Assembly: GCA_021464525.1 (NCBI GenBank)
Contig: JADRCO010000248.1
Span: 1-41,135, forward strand
DNA from: Rhizophagus sp. LPA8_4_AMF
Taxonomy: Eukaryota; Glomeromycota; Glomeromycetes; Glomerales; Glomeraceae
Length of the DNA: 41,135 bases
Reading direction: 5' to 3'
The notes under the pieces are model-generated. The model made no database searches and was not told where the DNA came from. It was given only the letters and a program-made list of their open reading frames with translations. Each line of letters begins with the position of its first letter. The first letter of the stretch is position 1. Both the position numbers and the translations under genes were made by a program. This document shows, piece after piece, positions 1 through 8,241 of the stretch.

Positions 1-9
1 CAAAAAACA

Positions 10-137
10 AGTACATTAAAAGTATATTTTAAGAGTATTTTAGGCATATTTTAGGAATATTATAAGTATATCGCAAATTAAAATTGATACTTATTTTAAG
101 TATATTTTAATAAAATTTTAAGTATATTTTAAGTATA
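10..137. repeat. AT-rich short direct repeats
   Basis: The motif AAGTATATTTTAAG and close variants recur several times (around 18-33, 96-110 and 118-137) in almost pure A/T sequence. There is no coding potential. The repeats lie at the 3' end of the decayed transposon-type ORF that starts at 1659, so they may be old flanking or internal transposon sequence. That link is inference. Confidence 0.55.
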
Positions 138-487
138 AAAACTTTTTATAGGGTAATATAATCACCTTTATTCCACATGATTTGTTCGATTTGATTACTG
201 GCATCCATCTTACCCTGATCTTCCAATAATAACTGTATGTATCTACATATACTTAGATAGTGTAAATAGTCGTAGGTATAAACATTTTTATTTATTTTTA
301 TGGACTTCATTATTGAGCATTGCTGATTTACTTCATTTAAGCATACTTGTATGTTTCTTGTAATCTCTCTGGTAATTAAAGAAGGACTTTAAAAAGAGTT
401 AGATGGAGATAGGATTTTTGGTTGTAATGATTGCAATGATTCTAATAGAATCATGTTAGTTGATGCTTCAACACTTAAAAATAATAT

Positions 488-495
488 ATCAAGAG
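488..495. repeat. 8-bp target site duplication, left copy
   Basis: ATCAAGAG lies directly outside the left terminal inverted repeat and matches 1300-1307 exactly. An 8-bp duplication is the hallmark of hAT-superfamily insertion. Confidence 0.9.
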
Positions 496-1299
496 TAGAG
501 CTCTGCACGAGTTGGGTCAGGTCAGATAATTAGTCTGACCTGAACTGAAAATTTTTTATCAGATCGGGTTGGATCGGATTACCTGCTCTGACCTGATCTA
601 TTCGGATCATTCAGGTAACCCATTTGACCTGAAAGTATTCAGGTCAATTCAGGTAACTGGGTAACCTGATCTATAAAAAAGAAAAAACGTTGCAAACCGT
701 TCTTTTTTAACTAATTGTATACTAAAAAATATTTTTGCAACGTTTTATTTTTATTAAAATGCTAAAAAATGCCAAAACGGCATTTTTCTATAAAATAATA
801 TGAAAAAATGCCATTTTGGCAATTTTTTTCATAAAGTAAGTAAAAAAAATGCCAAAACGGTATTTTTCAATAAAAAAATATGAAAAAAATGCCATTTCAG
901 CGATTTTTTCTTAAAAGAAGTGAAAAAATGCCAAAAACAGCATTTTTTCATAAAATAATATGAAAAACGCCGTTTCAGTGATTTTTTTCATAAAGAAAGT
1001 GAAAAAAAATGCTGAAATGGCAGTTTTTTATAAAATAATGTGAAAGGATGCTGTTTTGGCAATTTTTTTCATAAAGAAGTAAAAAAAATGCCGTTTCGGT
1101 GATTTTTTCATTAAATAATGTGAAAAAATGCCATTTCAGCGATTTTTTTCATTAAAATATTCGGGTTAACAGTTCAATTGGATCAGGTCAAGCCTGTAAC
1201 CCAACCTGATACCAGGTCACGAATTTGATAACCTGACCCGAATATTTCAGGTCAACCCGATGGGTCACCTGAATTGACCCTTACCTGTGCGGAGCTCTA
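496..1299. mobile_element. Non-autonomous hAT-like DNA element (MITE), 804 bp
   Basis: The left end is TAGAGCTCTGCAC (496-508). The right end (1287-1299) read on the other strand is TAGAGCTCCGCAC, so 12 of 13 terminal bases match as an inverted repeat. Both ends are flanked by the perfect 8-bp duplication ATCAAGAG. Subterminal zones (about 510-680 and 1155-1285) are crowded with copies of GGTCAGGT/ACCTGA in both orientations, the kind of subterminal repeats hAT transposases bind. The core (about 675-1155) is a series of short palindromes built on AAAATGCC...GGCATTTT, with one AACGTTGCAAACCG unit near 685. No ORF is present, so it must be mobilised in trans. The hAT assignment follows from the duplication length and end style and is an inference. 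The boundaries are seen directly. Confidence 0.85.
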
Positions 1300-1307
1300 A
1301 TCAAGAG
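1300..1307. repeat. 8-bp target site duplication, right copy
   Basis: ATCAAGAG lies directly outside the right terminal inverted repeat and is identical to 488-495. Confidence 0.9.
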
Positions 1308-1659
1308 TCCTTATTCCCTTTGCATCATGCTCTAATTCTTCCTTCTTTTTTTTCTTCCTCCAGGTTGTAGTCCTTGAGGTTCTGTTATATACTGCTCTGA
1401 TACTACTTGTAGTATTCTCATGCCAATAAAGAACTTTGGTGATAAGCCTCTTTTTTACTTTCTCAAACTCATTTAAATCTTCTTTCATCCAATTATTAAT
1501 ATTTTCACCCTCTATTCAATCTTTGATAACTTCATTCTCTATCTGTTCTTCATTTTTCACAGCCTCAATCTCAGTTTCTGCTTGACTCTGAGATATGTAA
1601 TGTCCTTTTTTTCTTGGTATTTTACTAACTTGCTGTTGCCTTTTTGTTTTACGTGGCAT

Positions 1660-2100
1660 TTTAAAGTGATCTAAAATAAAAATTTTCTCATACGCATGTG
1701 ATAACCTAAGAAATTTCTCATGATCACACGCTTTTCTCGTGAAAGATTTGGTATGATAATTCGGACCGGTACTAAATTTTCATAATTTCAGCCAGAATTA
1801 CAAAAAATATTAGCAATAAAATCGCTTTCACGTGACATGGTTCGTTTCAAAATTTGGGCTATCATATGAAAATTACCTAACTTTAAATCCTTATAACTTT
1901 TTATGTAGACATTATTTTGAAAAACCAATCGGTAATTTAATAGTATTCATCTTGAAGAATAAAATTACTGGTTTATTTTTCTTAAATTATATTTTTTAAA
2001 ATTTTGAAAAGTTTTTTAAATGTTACATTTTTATTGTCTAATATAGACTTCCAGCACCATATTTAAAAAAAATTTTTTTTATAAAAAAAAGTTTTTAAAA
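1660..2100. other. AT-rich non-coding stretch
   Basis: This lies upstream of the decayed minus-strand ORF and could be its former promoter or transposon end. It contains a CACGTGA E-box-like site near 1830 and no convincing ORF. I see no firm signal. Confidence 0.4.
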
Positions 2101-2109
2101 CGTTTTGAG

Positions 2110-2440
2110 AAGAATATTTGTTCTTTTTTTTTAATTTTTTGTAAGAACGCACCTTTTGGCATAGCTCCTGGAAGTAATTGTTAAAAGAAAGGGAGATTCT
2201 TTTAAGTTTTTAATACAAGAACATTTGCTAACATTTTTTTTTTATTTTTTGTAAGAACACACCTTTTGGCACAGCTCTTAGAGATAATGTCAAAAGTAAA
2301 AGATTTTTTAATATAAGAACGTTTGCTAATGTTCTTTTTTTTTATTTTTTATAAGAACACACCTTTTGGCACAGCTCCTAGAGGTAACGTCAAAAGGGAG
2401 AGGTTTTTTGATACAAGAACATTTGCTAATGTTCTTTTAT
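2110..2440. repeat. Tandem repeat, about 105-bp unit, three copies
   Basis: GTAAGAACRC-ACCTTTTGGCA-AGCTCYT occurs with its ACCTTTTGGC block at 2151-2160, 2261-2270 and 2361-2370, giving periods of 110 and 100 bp. Each copy carries a T-rich run before the block and a GGTAACGTCAAAAGG-like segment after it. AAGAACATTTGCTAATGTTC, itself a short palindrome, joins the copies. The copies have diverged by substitutions and small length changes in poly-T runs. There is no coding frame. Confidence 0.8.
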
Positions 2441-2815
2441 TTTATTATTTTTAGGAACAGACTTTTCTTTTTTTTTAGAAAATGGTCTTGGATCCCAGTT
2501 TTTGATTAATGGTATGTAATTTTATTTTTTTTAATTTAAGAATACTTATTATTTTTGTTTTAGAAAATGATCTTGAGACGACTTGAAAACTGAACAGGTC
2601 GCAGTATGAATGGTTTAGGAAGGGGAGTTTGTTAATTCTTTAAGAAATGTTATTAGAGTTCCTTTTTTTATTCTTTTAGAAAATGTTTTTGAATGATTTG
2701 AAGAGATTAACATGTTATGGTACGATTAGGGAGGATAATATTTTAAAAAATGTTTTTAAATATATATTATTTGTAAAATAAAAAGTTAATAAAAAAATTC
2801 ATCATATAAATTACA
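2441..2815. other. AT-rich intergenic, no gene seen
   Basis: The stretch has poly-T and poly-A runs and a loosely repeated TTTTAGAAAATG phrase (around 2472, 2560 and 2678), which may be decayed continuation of the tandem repeat to its left. No ORF or RNA gene is recognised. Confidence 0.4.
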
Positions 2816-2827
2816 ATAAATATAAAA

Positions 2828-3590
2828 AAGCTCGAGCTGGCTCAAATCAACCTAAACCTAGCTTGACTTGAGCTAAAATTTTTATGGCTTAACTTAGCTC
2901 ACTTTAGTTTGAGCTAGAATTTTCATGGCTTGACTCATTGTGGTCTAAGCCAAAATTTTTTTTCTTAAGCTGAGCTGAGCCAGATTGTAGTTCAGTTCAA
3001 CCTGGCTCATGCGAAGTTTTAACTTTAACAAAAAATGTTGCGAAAATATTTTTTGTTTAATAATATTAAAAAAAATTATTTCGCAATATTTTTTTGATAC
3101 TTTAACAAAAACGTAATAAATACATTTTTTGTATAATATTATAAAAAAAAATGGTTTGTAACGTTTTTTAATACTTTAACAAAAAATGTTGCGACAATAT
3201 TTTTTGTATAATAATATATTAAAAAAATATTTTGCAACGTTTTTTTGATTCTTTAATAAAAAATGTTATGAAAATGTTTTTTGTATAATATTATATTAAA
3301 AAAATATTTCGCAACATTTTTCGATTCTTTAACAAATAATATTGTGAAAACATTTTTTGTATAATATAAAAAAAACATTTTGCAATATTTTTTTTGATAC
3401 TTTAATAAAAAAGATAAAGTTTGAGCAAACTCAAGTCTAGCTTGGTTTGAGCCAGGATTTTTCATGACTTGATTTAGCTCGCTTTAGCTCAAACCAAAAT
3501 TTTTATGGTTTGGTTTATTCTGACGTAAGTCTAATTTTTTTTTTTCAAGCTGAGCTGAATCAGATTGTAATTATCAAGTTCTGAAGTTTA
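2828..3590. repeat. Composite repeat: GAGCTnGGCTC flanks around a palindrome array
   Basis: Two outer segments rich in AGCTCGAGCTGGCTC-like words (about 2828-3015 and 3421-3590) surround an AT-rich array (about 3018-3420). The array consists of units AACAAAAAATGTTGCGAAAAT...TTTCGCAAYATTTTTTTGATACT with a period near 65-70 bp. Each unit is a potential hairpin because TTGCGAAA pairs with TTTCGCAA. The outer segments share a direct-repeat phrase, AAGCTGAGCTGA(G/A)(C/T)CAGATTGTA, near 2965 and 3548. No clear target duplication or terminal inverted repeat was found. The short ORF around 3253-3465 is array sequence read as protein and is not a gene. Confidence 0.75.
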
Positions 3591-4511
3591 TGACTTGAGT
3601 GCTATCTCAAAGAGTACTACTATTTAATGATAATATAAACCTCTACATACCTTTAGTTTGAAATTGTTAAGGCCAAGTAAGCTTCAAGAAGACATCCACT
3701 TTCTGCTTATCCTTTACTCATACTACTTTAAGTACATGCTATTCATATTTATAATGTTTTTTTGTGATCTTTCAGATATGCATAGCATGGAAAATTTTTA
3801 ATAATGCTAAGACAACCATCTAGACATCCTTTCATACCATCATTCAGGTATAAAGTTTTACTCAAAGGCCACTATAGCCTATGATTACCCAGTACTAATG
3901 GTAGGGTAAATAGACTCTTCTTAATCATTTGTTATTATTTATTTATTCATACTACAATACTTTTTAATATTATTTGGAAAACACAAACCATTTATCTGTT
4001 ATATTTATTAGTATCTTATGGTCATCATTTTATACCAATAGGATGTTCATTTCTGGCTGAATTGTTTTCTGATGGTATTTATACAAATTCCATCAAACTT
4101 TATTGAGAAGGGTAAACATTTTACTGATATATATTTTATAAGTTATATAGTAATAATTATCTATTTATCACATTAGATGATTTGTGAAAATAAAAAAAAA
4201 ATTAAAAAAAAAGAATTTTAAGTAGAATTATTAAATTTAATAATAAATAATTATTGGATAGGAAAAAGAAATATTAGTTGAAGACCAATATCCTCTTATC
4301 AGTTATAGTGATAAATAGGAGTTAATTCTACTCAATATTGGATGTCTCATAAAAATATTGGACATTAAAATCTCACATGTTTCTAATTAACTGAACAACT
4401 GAATAATATAAATTAATTTCATAATATTTTATCTCACATTATATTAATGCTGGCCGAAGCTATAATTCCAGCCAGAGGGTACTGTAGGTATACCGATTCC
4501 CCGATCACGAG
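3591..4511. other. Intergenic region upstream of OLA1
   Basis: About 0.9 kb of AT-rich sequence without a supported gene. The last ~70 bases before 4512 are more GC-rich (CCGATTCCCCGATCACGAG) and may be the promoter or 5' UTR of the ATPase gene. No TATA box stands out. Confidence 0.4.
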
Positions 4512-4544
4512 ATGATTAACAAAAAAATCTATTTTTTTTTTTGA
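4512..4544 (+). other. Ten-codon upstream ORF abutting the OLA1 start
   Basis: ATG at 4512 opens a ten-codon frame ending in TGA at 4542-4544, immediately followed by the first OLA1 ATG at 4545 (TGAATG). It acts only if transcription starts upstream of 4512, which cannot be seen here. If translated, it would favour reinitiation or bypass to the downstream ATG at 4689. Confidence 0.4.
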
Positions 4545-6518
4545 ATGTTCAACTTCGCAACGCGAGGGCCTTTATTTGTTGCTCCACGATTTCAAAGTTC
4601 TTTATCTATCAATAGTATTTCGTCAAACTTTTTACAGTTCTTTTGGACTCGTTCTTTTTCTTATACTTTACCATTACACGGAAGAAATATGCCACCAAAA
4701 AAAGTTGTCAAAGAAGAACGAATTTTACTTGGTAGACCGAGTAATAACTTGAAGATCGGAGTTGTTGGGCTACCTAATGTTGGGTAAGTTTCCGAGAAGT
4801 TAAAGCAATGACTATTTATATTTACGTTAAGAATTAATATTTTGTTTATAATTGTTAATTTAATTTTGAAAACTTCAGTCAACTTTATTGATCAAGTTTT
4901 GCTTTAATCCAATTTTCCATTTTTATATCACAGGAAATCTACTTTCTTTAATGCCATTACAAACAGTGCGGTATCCGCAGAGAATTATCCTTTTTGTACA
5001 ATTGGTTAGTTTTAACTTACACATTATAGTTTAGTTGTGAATTCGATCTAAATGTTTATGCAATCATTTTAAATATATAGATCCAGAAGAATCTCGAGTC
5101 GCTGTACCAGATTCCCGGTTTGATTGGTTATGTGAAACATATAAACCACTTTCAAAGGTGCCAGCTTATCTTACTGTTATTGATATTGCTGGGTTAGTTA
5201 AAGGCGCATCCACCGGAGCTGGATTGGGTAACAACTTTTTGAGCCATATTCGAGCTGTAGATGCTATTTACCATGTTGTCCGTATCCTTTTTTATTTCAA
5301 CTTTTAAATTTTGGCGTTTATACGAAAAATTTATCATCTTTAACTATTAAAATTATTATGATTGATGATGGATAAAAGGAGCTTTCTCCGAGGAGGATGT
5401 AATTCATGTTGAAGGGGAACTTGATCCTGTTAGGGATCTTGAAATTATTCATAACGAACTTCGTCTCAAAGATGAAGAATTTTTGACTAAAAAAGTAGAA
5501 GAATTGTCAAAAATTACGGCACGCGTAGGAAAAGGCGGTTCTGCGGCCGATAAGGCAAGGAAAGAAGAAATGGTAAGTATTGTATATATATGGAATACAT
5601 GAAATTTTATGTGTTTTATTATAAGTTAATTTTAAATATTCGATAGGATATTACACAAAAAGTACTGAAATTTGTGGCGGAGGACAAAAAGGATGTTCGT
5701 AAAGGGGACTGGAACAACAAAGAAGTAATTATAAAAAATCATTATTCTTAATTTATTGATTACAATATATATATGTACAATATATTTATGTACACATGTA
5801 TACACTTTTTTCCGCTTTAGGTAGATATTATCAATAGCTTGCAATTACTTACCGCAAAGCCTGTAATTTATTTAGTTAATTTGAGCGAAAAAGATTTCAT
5901 TAGGAAAAAGAACAAATGGTGAATAAAATGTGGATAGACGGCGTTAAAAGAAAGATCATATAGTAATATAAAGTTTTCTATTTTAGGTTACCAAAGATAA
6001 AGACATGGGTTGATGAAAATAATCCGGGAGACTTAATACTTCCTTTCAGTGCGTCATTTGAATATCAACATTCGGTTCTTCCTACAAAAGAAGAAAAGAA
6101 TGCATTTGTGGCTGAAAAAGATGCTCAATCTTCATTGCCAAGAATCATAGTAGCAGGATATCAAGCATTACAGCTTATGTATTTTTTCACTTGTGGGCCA
6201 GATGAAGTCAGAGCTTGGACAGTTAGGGTATTTAATCATGACGCACTTGAGATTAATTAAAAGTGATTTAAGCAATTTAAAAATGAATTTTTTTTTTATT
6301 AGAAACACACGAAGGCGCCAAAGGCAGCAGGAGTTATTCATAGCGATTTTGAGAAATCATTTATTTTAGCAGAAGTTATGAAATTTGATGACTTAAAAGA
6401 ACTTGGTAACGAAGCAGCGGTTAAAGCAGCGGGAAAATATATTACGAAGGGTAAAGATTATGTTTTCGAAGATGGAGATATCGCATATTTTCGATCTGGT
6501 CTTGCTAATAAAAAATAA
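4545..6518 (+). CDS. OLA1: Obg-like ATPase 1 (YchF/OLA1 family), 8 exons
   Basis: Exons: 4545-4783, 4934-5004, 5081-5281, 5379-5572, 5647-5724, 5821-5918, 5987-6227, 6303-6518, all GT-AG and phase-consistent. From ATG 4689 the product is 397 residues, matching human OLA1 (396), and starts MPPKK as OLA1 does. From ATG 4545 it is 445 residues. Visible motifs are the P-loop GLPNVGKST, switch region [10 protein letters not shown], and NLSEKD in place of the G4 NKxD, the change that gives this GTPase-fold family its ATP preference. A C-terminal TGS-type region ends in [11 protein letters not shown]. The family binds ribosomes and acts in translation and stress control. The 48-residue extension has many Arg/Ser/Phe and no Asp/Glu, like a mitochondrial presequence. 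The first ATG has T at -3 and the second has A at -3, so leaky scanning could give mitochondrial and cytosolic forms. Confidence 0.95.
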
Positions 6519-7006
6519 GTTAATAGTTTTTATTTATCATTTAATTTTTATTAATAATTACTTTTGAGATTAAATGTAAAAAGTTCACAAAATAAAAAGT
6601 AACAAAATTTATAGAATGTAATCCTGACATTCCAATATGTTTATTAAACTCTCGGAACAAATTTCGAATGAAAATAACAAACCACCCACAATAATCCCAA
6701 CCGAGGCTTTTTTTAATTACATGAAAAAGTTGTAGAAAGTGTTTTGTTTCTTTGAGATGCGTGCTAATTGTGATGTAAATTAAATGAGGGATTCGGAATT
6801 AAGTTATTATTAAATAAATAAAAAAAAATGCAATTAAATCGGAAAATTCTCCCGAAAAAAGTTCTCTATGTGATTTTTCAGTGAAATGTCTATAGTGAAG
6901 TAAATTTACAATTAAGATTAGGATAATTCATGATGAGTGTAATTATTATATACGCTAAAGTGAATGTAAAATACTTTTGGTTGAAATATTATTAATTATC
7001 ATTAGA
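6519..7006. other. Convergent intergenic, shared 3' region
   Basis: About 490 bp lie between the 3' end of OLA1 (+) and the 3' end of the membrane protein gene (-). The sequence is AT-rich with several AATAAA-like words. No gene is seen. Confidence 0.5.
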
Positions 7007-8125
7007 TTATTGATTATTATTATCTTCATTATTACTATTGTCAAATGGGATTGTTGCGGAAGCAAAAGTCCTTGTGAGACCACCACCACCATCTGCATTT
7101 GAATGAGGTATTATAGTATCAATACGCTCTTGACGTAAAGGAATTACGTTTGTAACATTGCTTGAAGTACCTTCTTCTGCATCATAATTAACATAGGTTG
7201 GAGTACTACTAAGGCGAGAAGCAATCGTATATATACCGGAACTAGTAGATTGTCTTAGATTAAAATGTTCATCATCTGTTAAATCAACCAATTCTTGAAA
7301 TGCAGACACAGTTGTTGGAGTACGTTTTAATGTTGGCATGTGAAGTTTTTCCTCAACTACATTTGGTACAGGAGGACTACTAACATGAATATCTCCGGGT
7401 ACAATTTTTCCTTTTTTTATTTTGAATGAAGAAGAAATGCTATTAATCGAAGAAGTTAATGAATTAGACTTTGAACTATTTTCTTTATCTTTGTCAGTTA
7501 TATCTCCAGCATTGATGTTATGTAAAGTATTTCTTTTTCCTTTTCTTTTTTTATATATTAAAGCTAAGACTGTTAAGATCATAATTAATATCGCAATTGC
7601 CAATATTGAAAACATCCATACATGTAAATTATTTGATTTTGTATCATTTGATGAACCTGAACTTGGTAATGGTTGAAATGGAGTTGTTGTTGTTGCAGTT
7701 GTTGTCGATGTTGTTGAAAAGGAAGGAGATAAAGGATTTTGTGTTTGTATCGGAGTAGCAGTAGTAGGAATATCTGATGTTATCGGAGTGGTAATAGAAG
7801 GTGGTATTGATGGGAATGGTATCTTTGGTATTTTTGGAGTTGATGGATCAGTAGGTAATGGATCACTAATATCTGTAGCAGTAGCTTCAGTATCAGTATC
7901 AGTAGCGCTAGCAATAGGTGTAGCAGTATCAATATCAGTACCAGTAGCGTTAATATCTGTAGCAGTAGGCGTAGCACCACTGTCCATAATAGTAGAAGTA
8001 GTAACCAAAGTTAAAGATATTGGACCATGTGGCAATGATATTGTTGGAATTGAAGAGACTGAAGTTGGGTTTACTTTATGATTGTTAGTAAAATCTTCTT
8101 GTCTACGATGTATATTATAAAGCAT
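7007..8125 (-). CDS. Ser/Thr/Pro-rich single-pass membrane protein (C-terminal exon)
   Basis: An open frame encodes 372 residues from ATG 8125. Residues ~40-165 are Thr/Ser/Pro/Asp/Ala-rich with imperfect TATD-type repeats, a likely O-glycosylated mucin-like ectodomain. A strong transmembrane segment spans ~170-191 (WMFSILAIAILIMILTVLAL) and is followed at once by KKRKGKR, so the positive-inside rule puts the N-terminus outside. The cytoplasmic tail (~192-372) is polar, with Ser and Asn clusters (NNEDNNN near the end). No catalytic domain is recognised. The architecture resembles fungal cell-wall or stress sensors, but I do not recognise the family. The frame is open to about 8156, beyond the ATG, so an upstream exon with a signal peptide is probable; a candidate lies at 8152-8241. 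The gene is convergent with OLA1. Confidence 0.75.
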   Translation of the reverse strand: MLYNIHRRQEDFTNNHKVNPTSVSSIPTISLPHGPISLTLVTTSTIMDSGATPTATDINATGTDIDTATPIASATDTDTEATATDISDPLPTDPSTPKIPKIPFPSIPPSITTPITSDIPTTATPIQTQNPLSPSFSTTSTTTATTTTPFQPLPSSGSSNDTKSNNLHVWMFSILAIAILIMILTVLALIYKKRKGKRNTLHNINAGDITDKDKENSSKSNSLTSSINSISSSFKIKKGKIVPGDIHVSSPPVPNVVEEKLHMPTLKRTPTTVSAFQELVDLTDDEHFNLRQSTSSGIYTIASRLSSTPTYVNYDAEEGTSSNVTNVIPLRQERIDTIIPHSNADGGGGLTRTFASATIPFDNSNNEDNNNQ

Positions 8126-8151
8126 ATGTACATTATTACCGCGCGCTATAC

Positions 8152-8241
8152 CTTTGCTACAATAAATAACAAAGTGGTTAAAACGTGTGTAAAGAATAAA
8201 TGAATCGAAAAAAAATTAGAATAAAACCTACATAATTTCAT
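8152..8241 (-). other. Candidate signal-peptide exon of the membrane protein gene
   Basis: On the minus strand, ATG at 8241-8239 opens 30 codons beginning MKLCRF and ending in a hydrophobic core (VLTTLLFIVAK), followed by a possible donor GTATAG at 8151. This would supply the missing signal peptide for the gene at 7007-8125. However, a phase-0 donor here does not match any nearby acceptor in the downstream frame, and the plausible acceptors after a TACTAAC branch-point-like word near 8087-8093 need phase 1. The junction is unresolved, or an indel in the 8-base homopolymer at 8208-8215 confuses it. Confidence 0.3.

Larger units (their letters stand above)
146..1659 (-). pseudogene. Decayed transposon-type ORF, interrupted by a MITE
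   Basis: Reading leftward from the ATG at 1659-1657, one frame runs to a TGA at 1518-1516, continues in the same frame through a Lys/Glu-rich stretch (MKEDLNEFEKVKKRL) to GAT at 1302-1300, and is cut there by the element at 496-1299. If the element and one target-site copy are skipped, the frame resumes at 487 without a shift, meets a TAA at 391-389 and stays open to a TAA at 148-146. The N-terminus is basic (MPRKTKRQQQ), then Ser/Gln/Glu-rich. The distal part contains YLSICRYIQLLLEDQGKM and WNKGDYIT. From memory this resembles the N-terminal half of DDE-type transposase ORFs abundant in Rhizophagus, but I cannot confirm the family. Two in-frame stops, the insertion and the missing catalytic part make it a broken relic. 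Confidence 0.6.

Noticed and set aside
675-1155. Regularly spaced short repeats resembling a CRISPR array
   Set aside because: Eukaryotic AT-rich palindromes of variable spacing inside a transposable element. Spacers are not unique sequences and no cas genes exist.
3253-3465. Minus-strand open frame of ~70 codons
   Set aside because: It is the hairpin array read as protein (repeated FFLYYTKNVF-like phrases), not a gene.
5719-5820. Antisense open frame over OLA1 intron 5
   Set aside because: Stop-free by chance in A/T sequence. It overlaps well-supported exons of OLA1 on the other strand.
7422-8081. Plus-strand open frames across the mucin-like gene
   Set aside because: Antisense shadows created by the Thr/Ser/Asp-rich codon repeats of the minus-strand gene.
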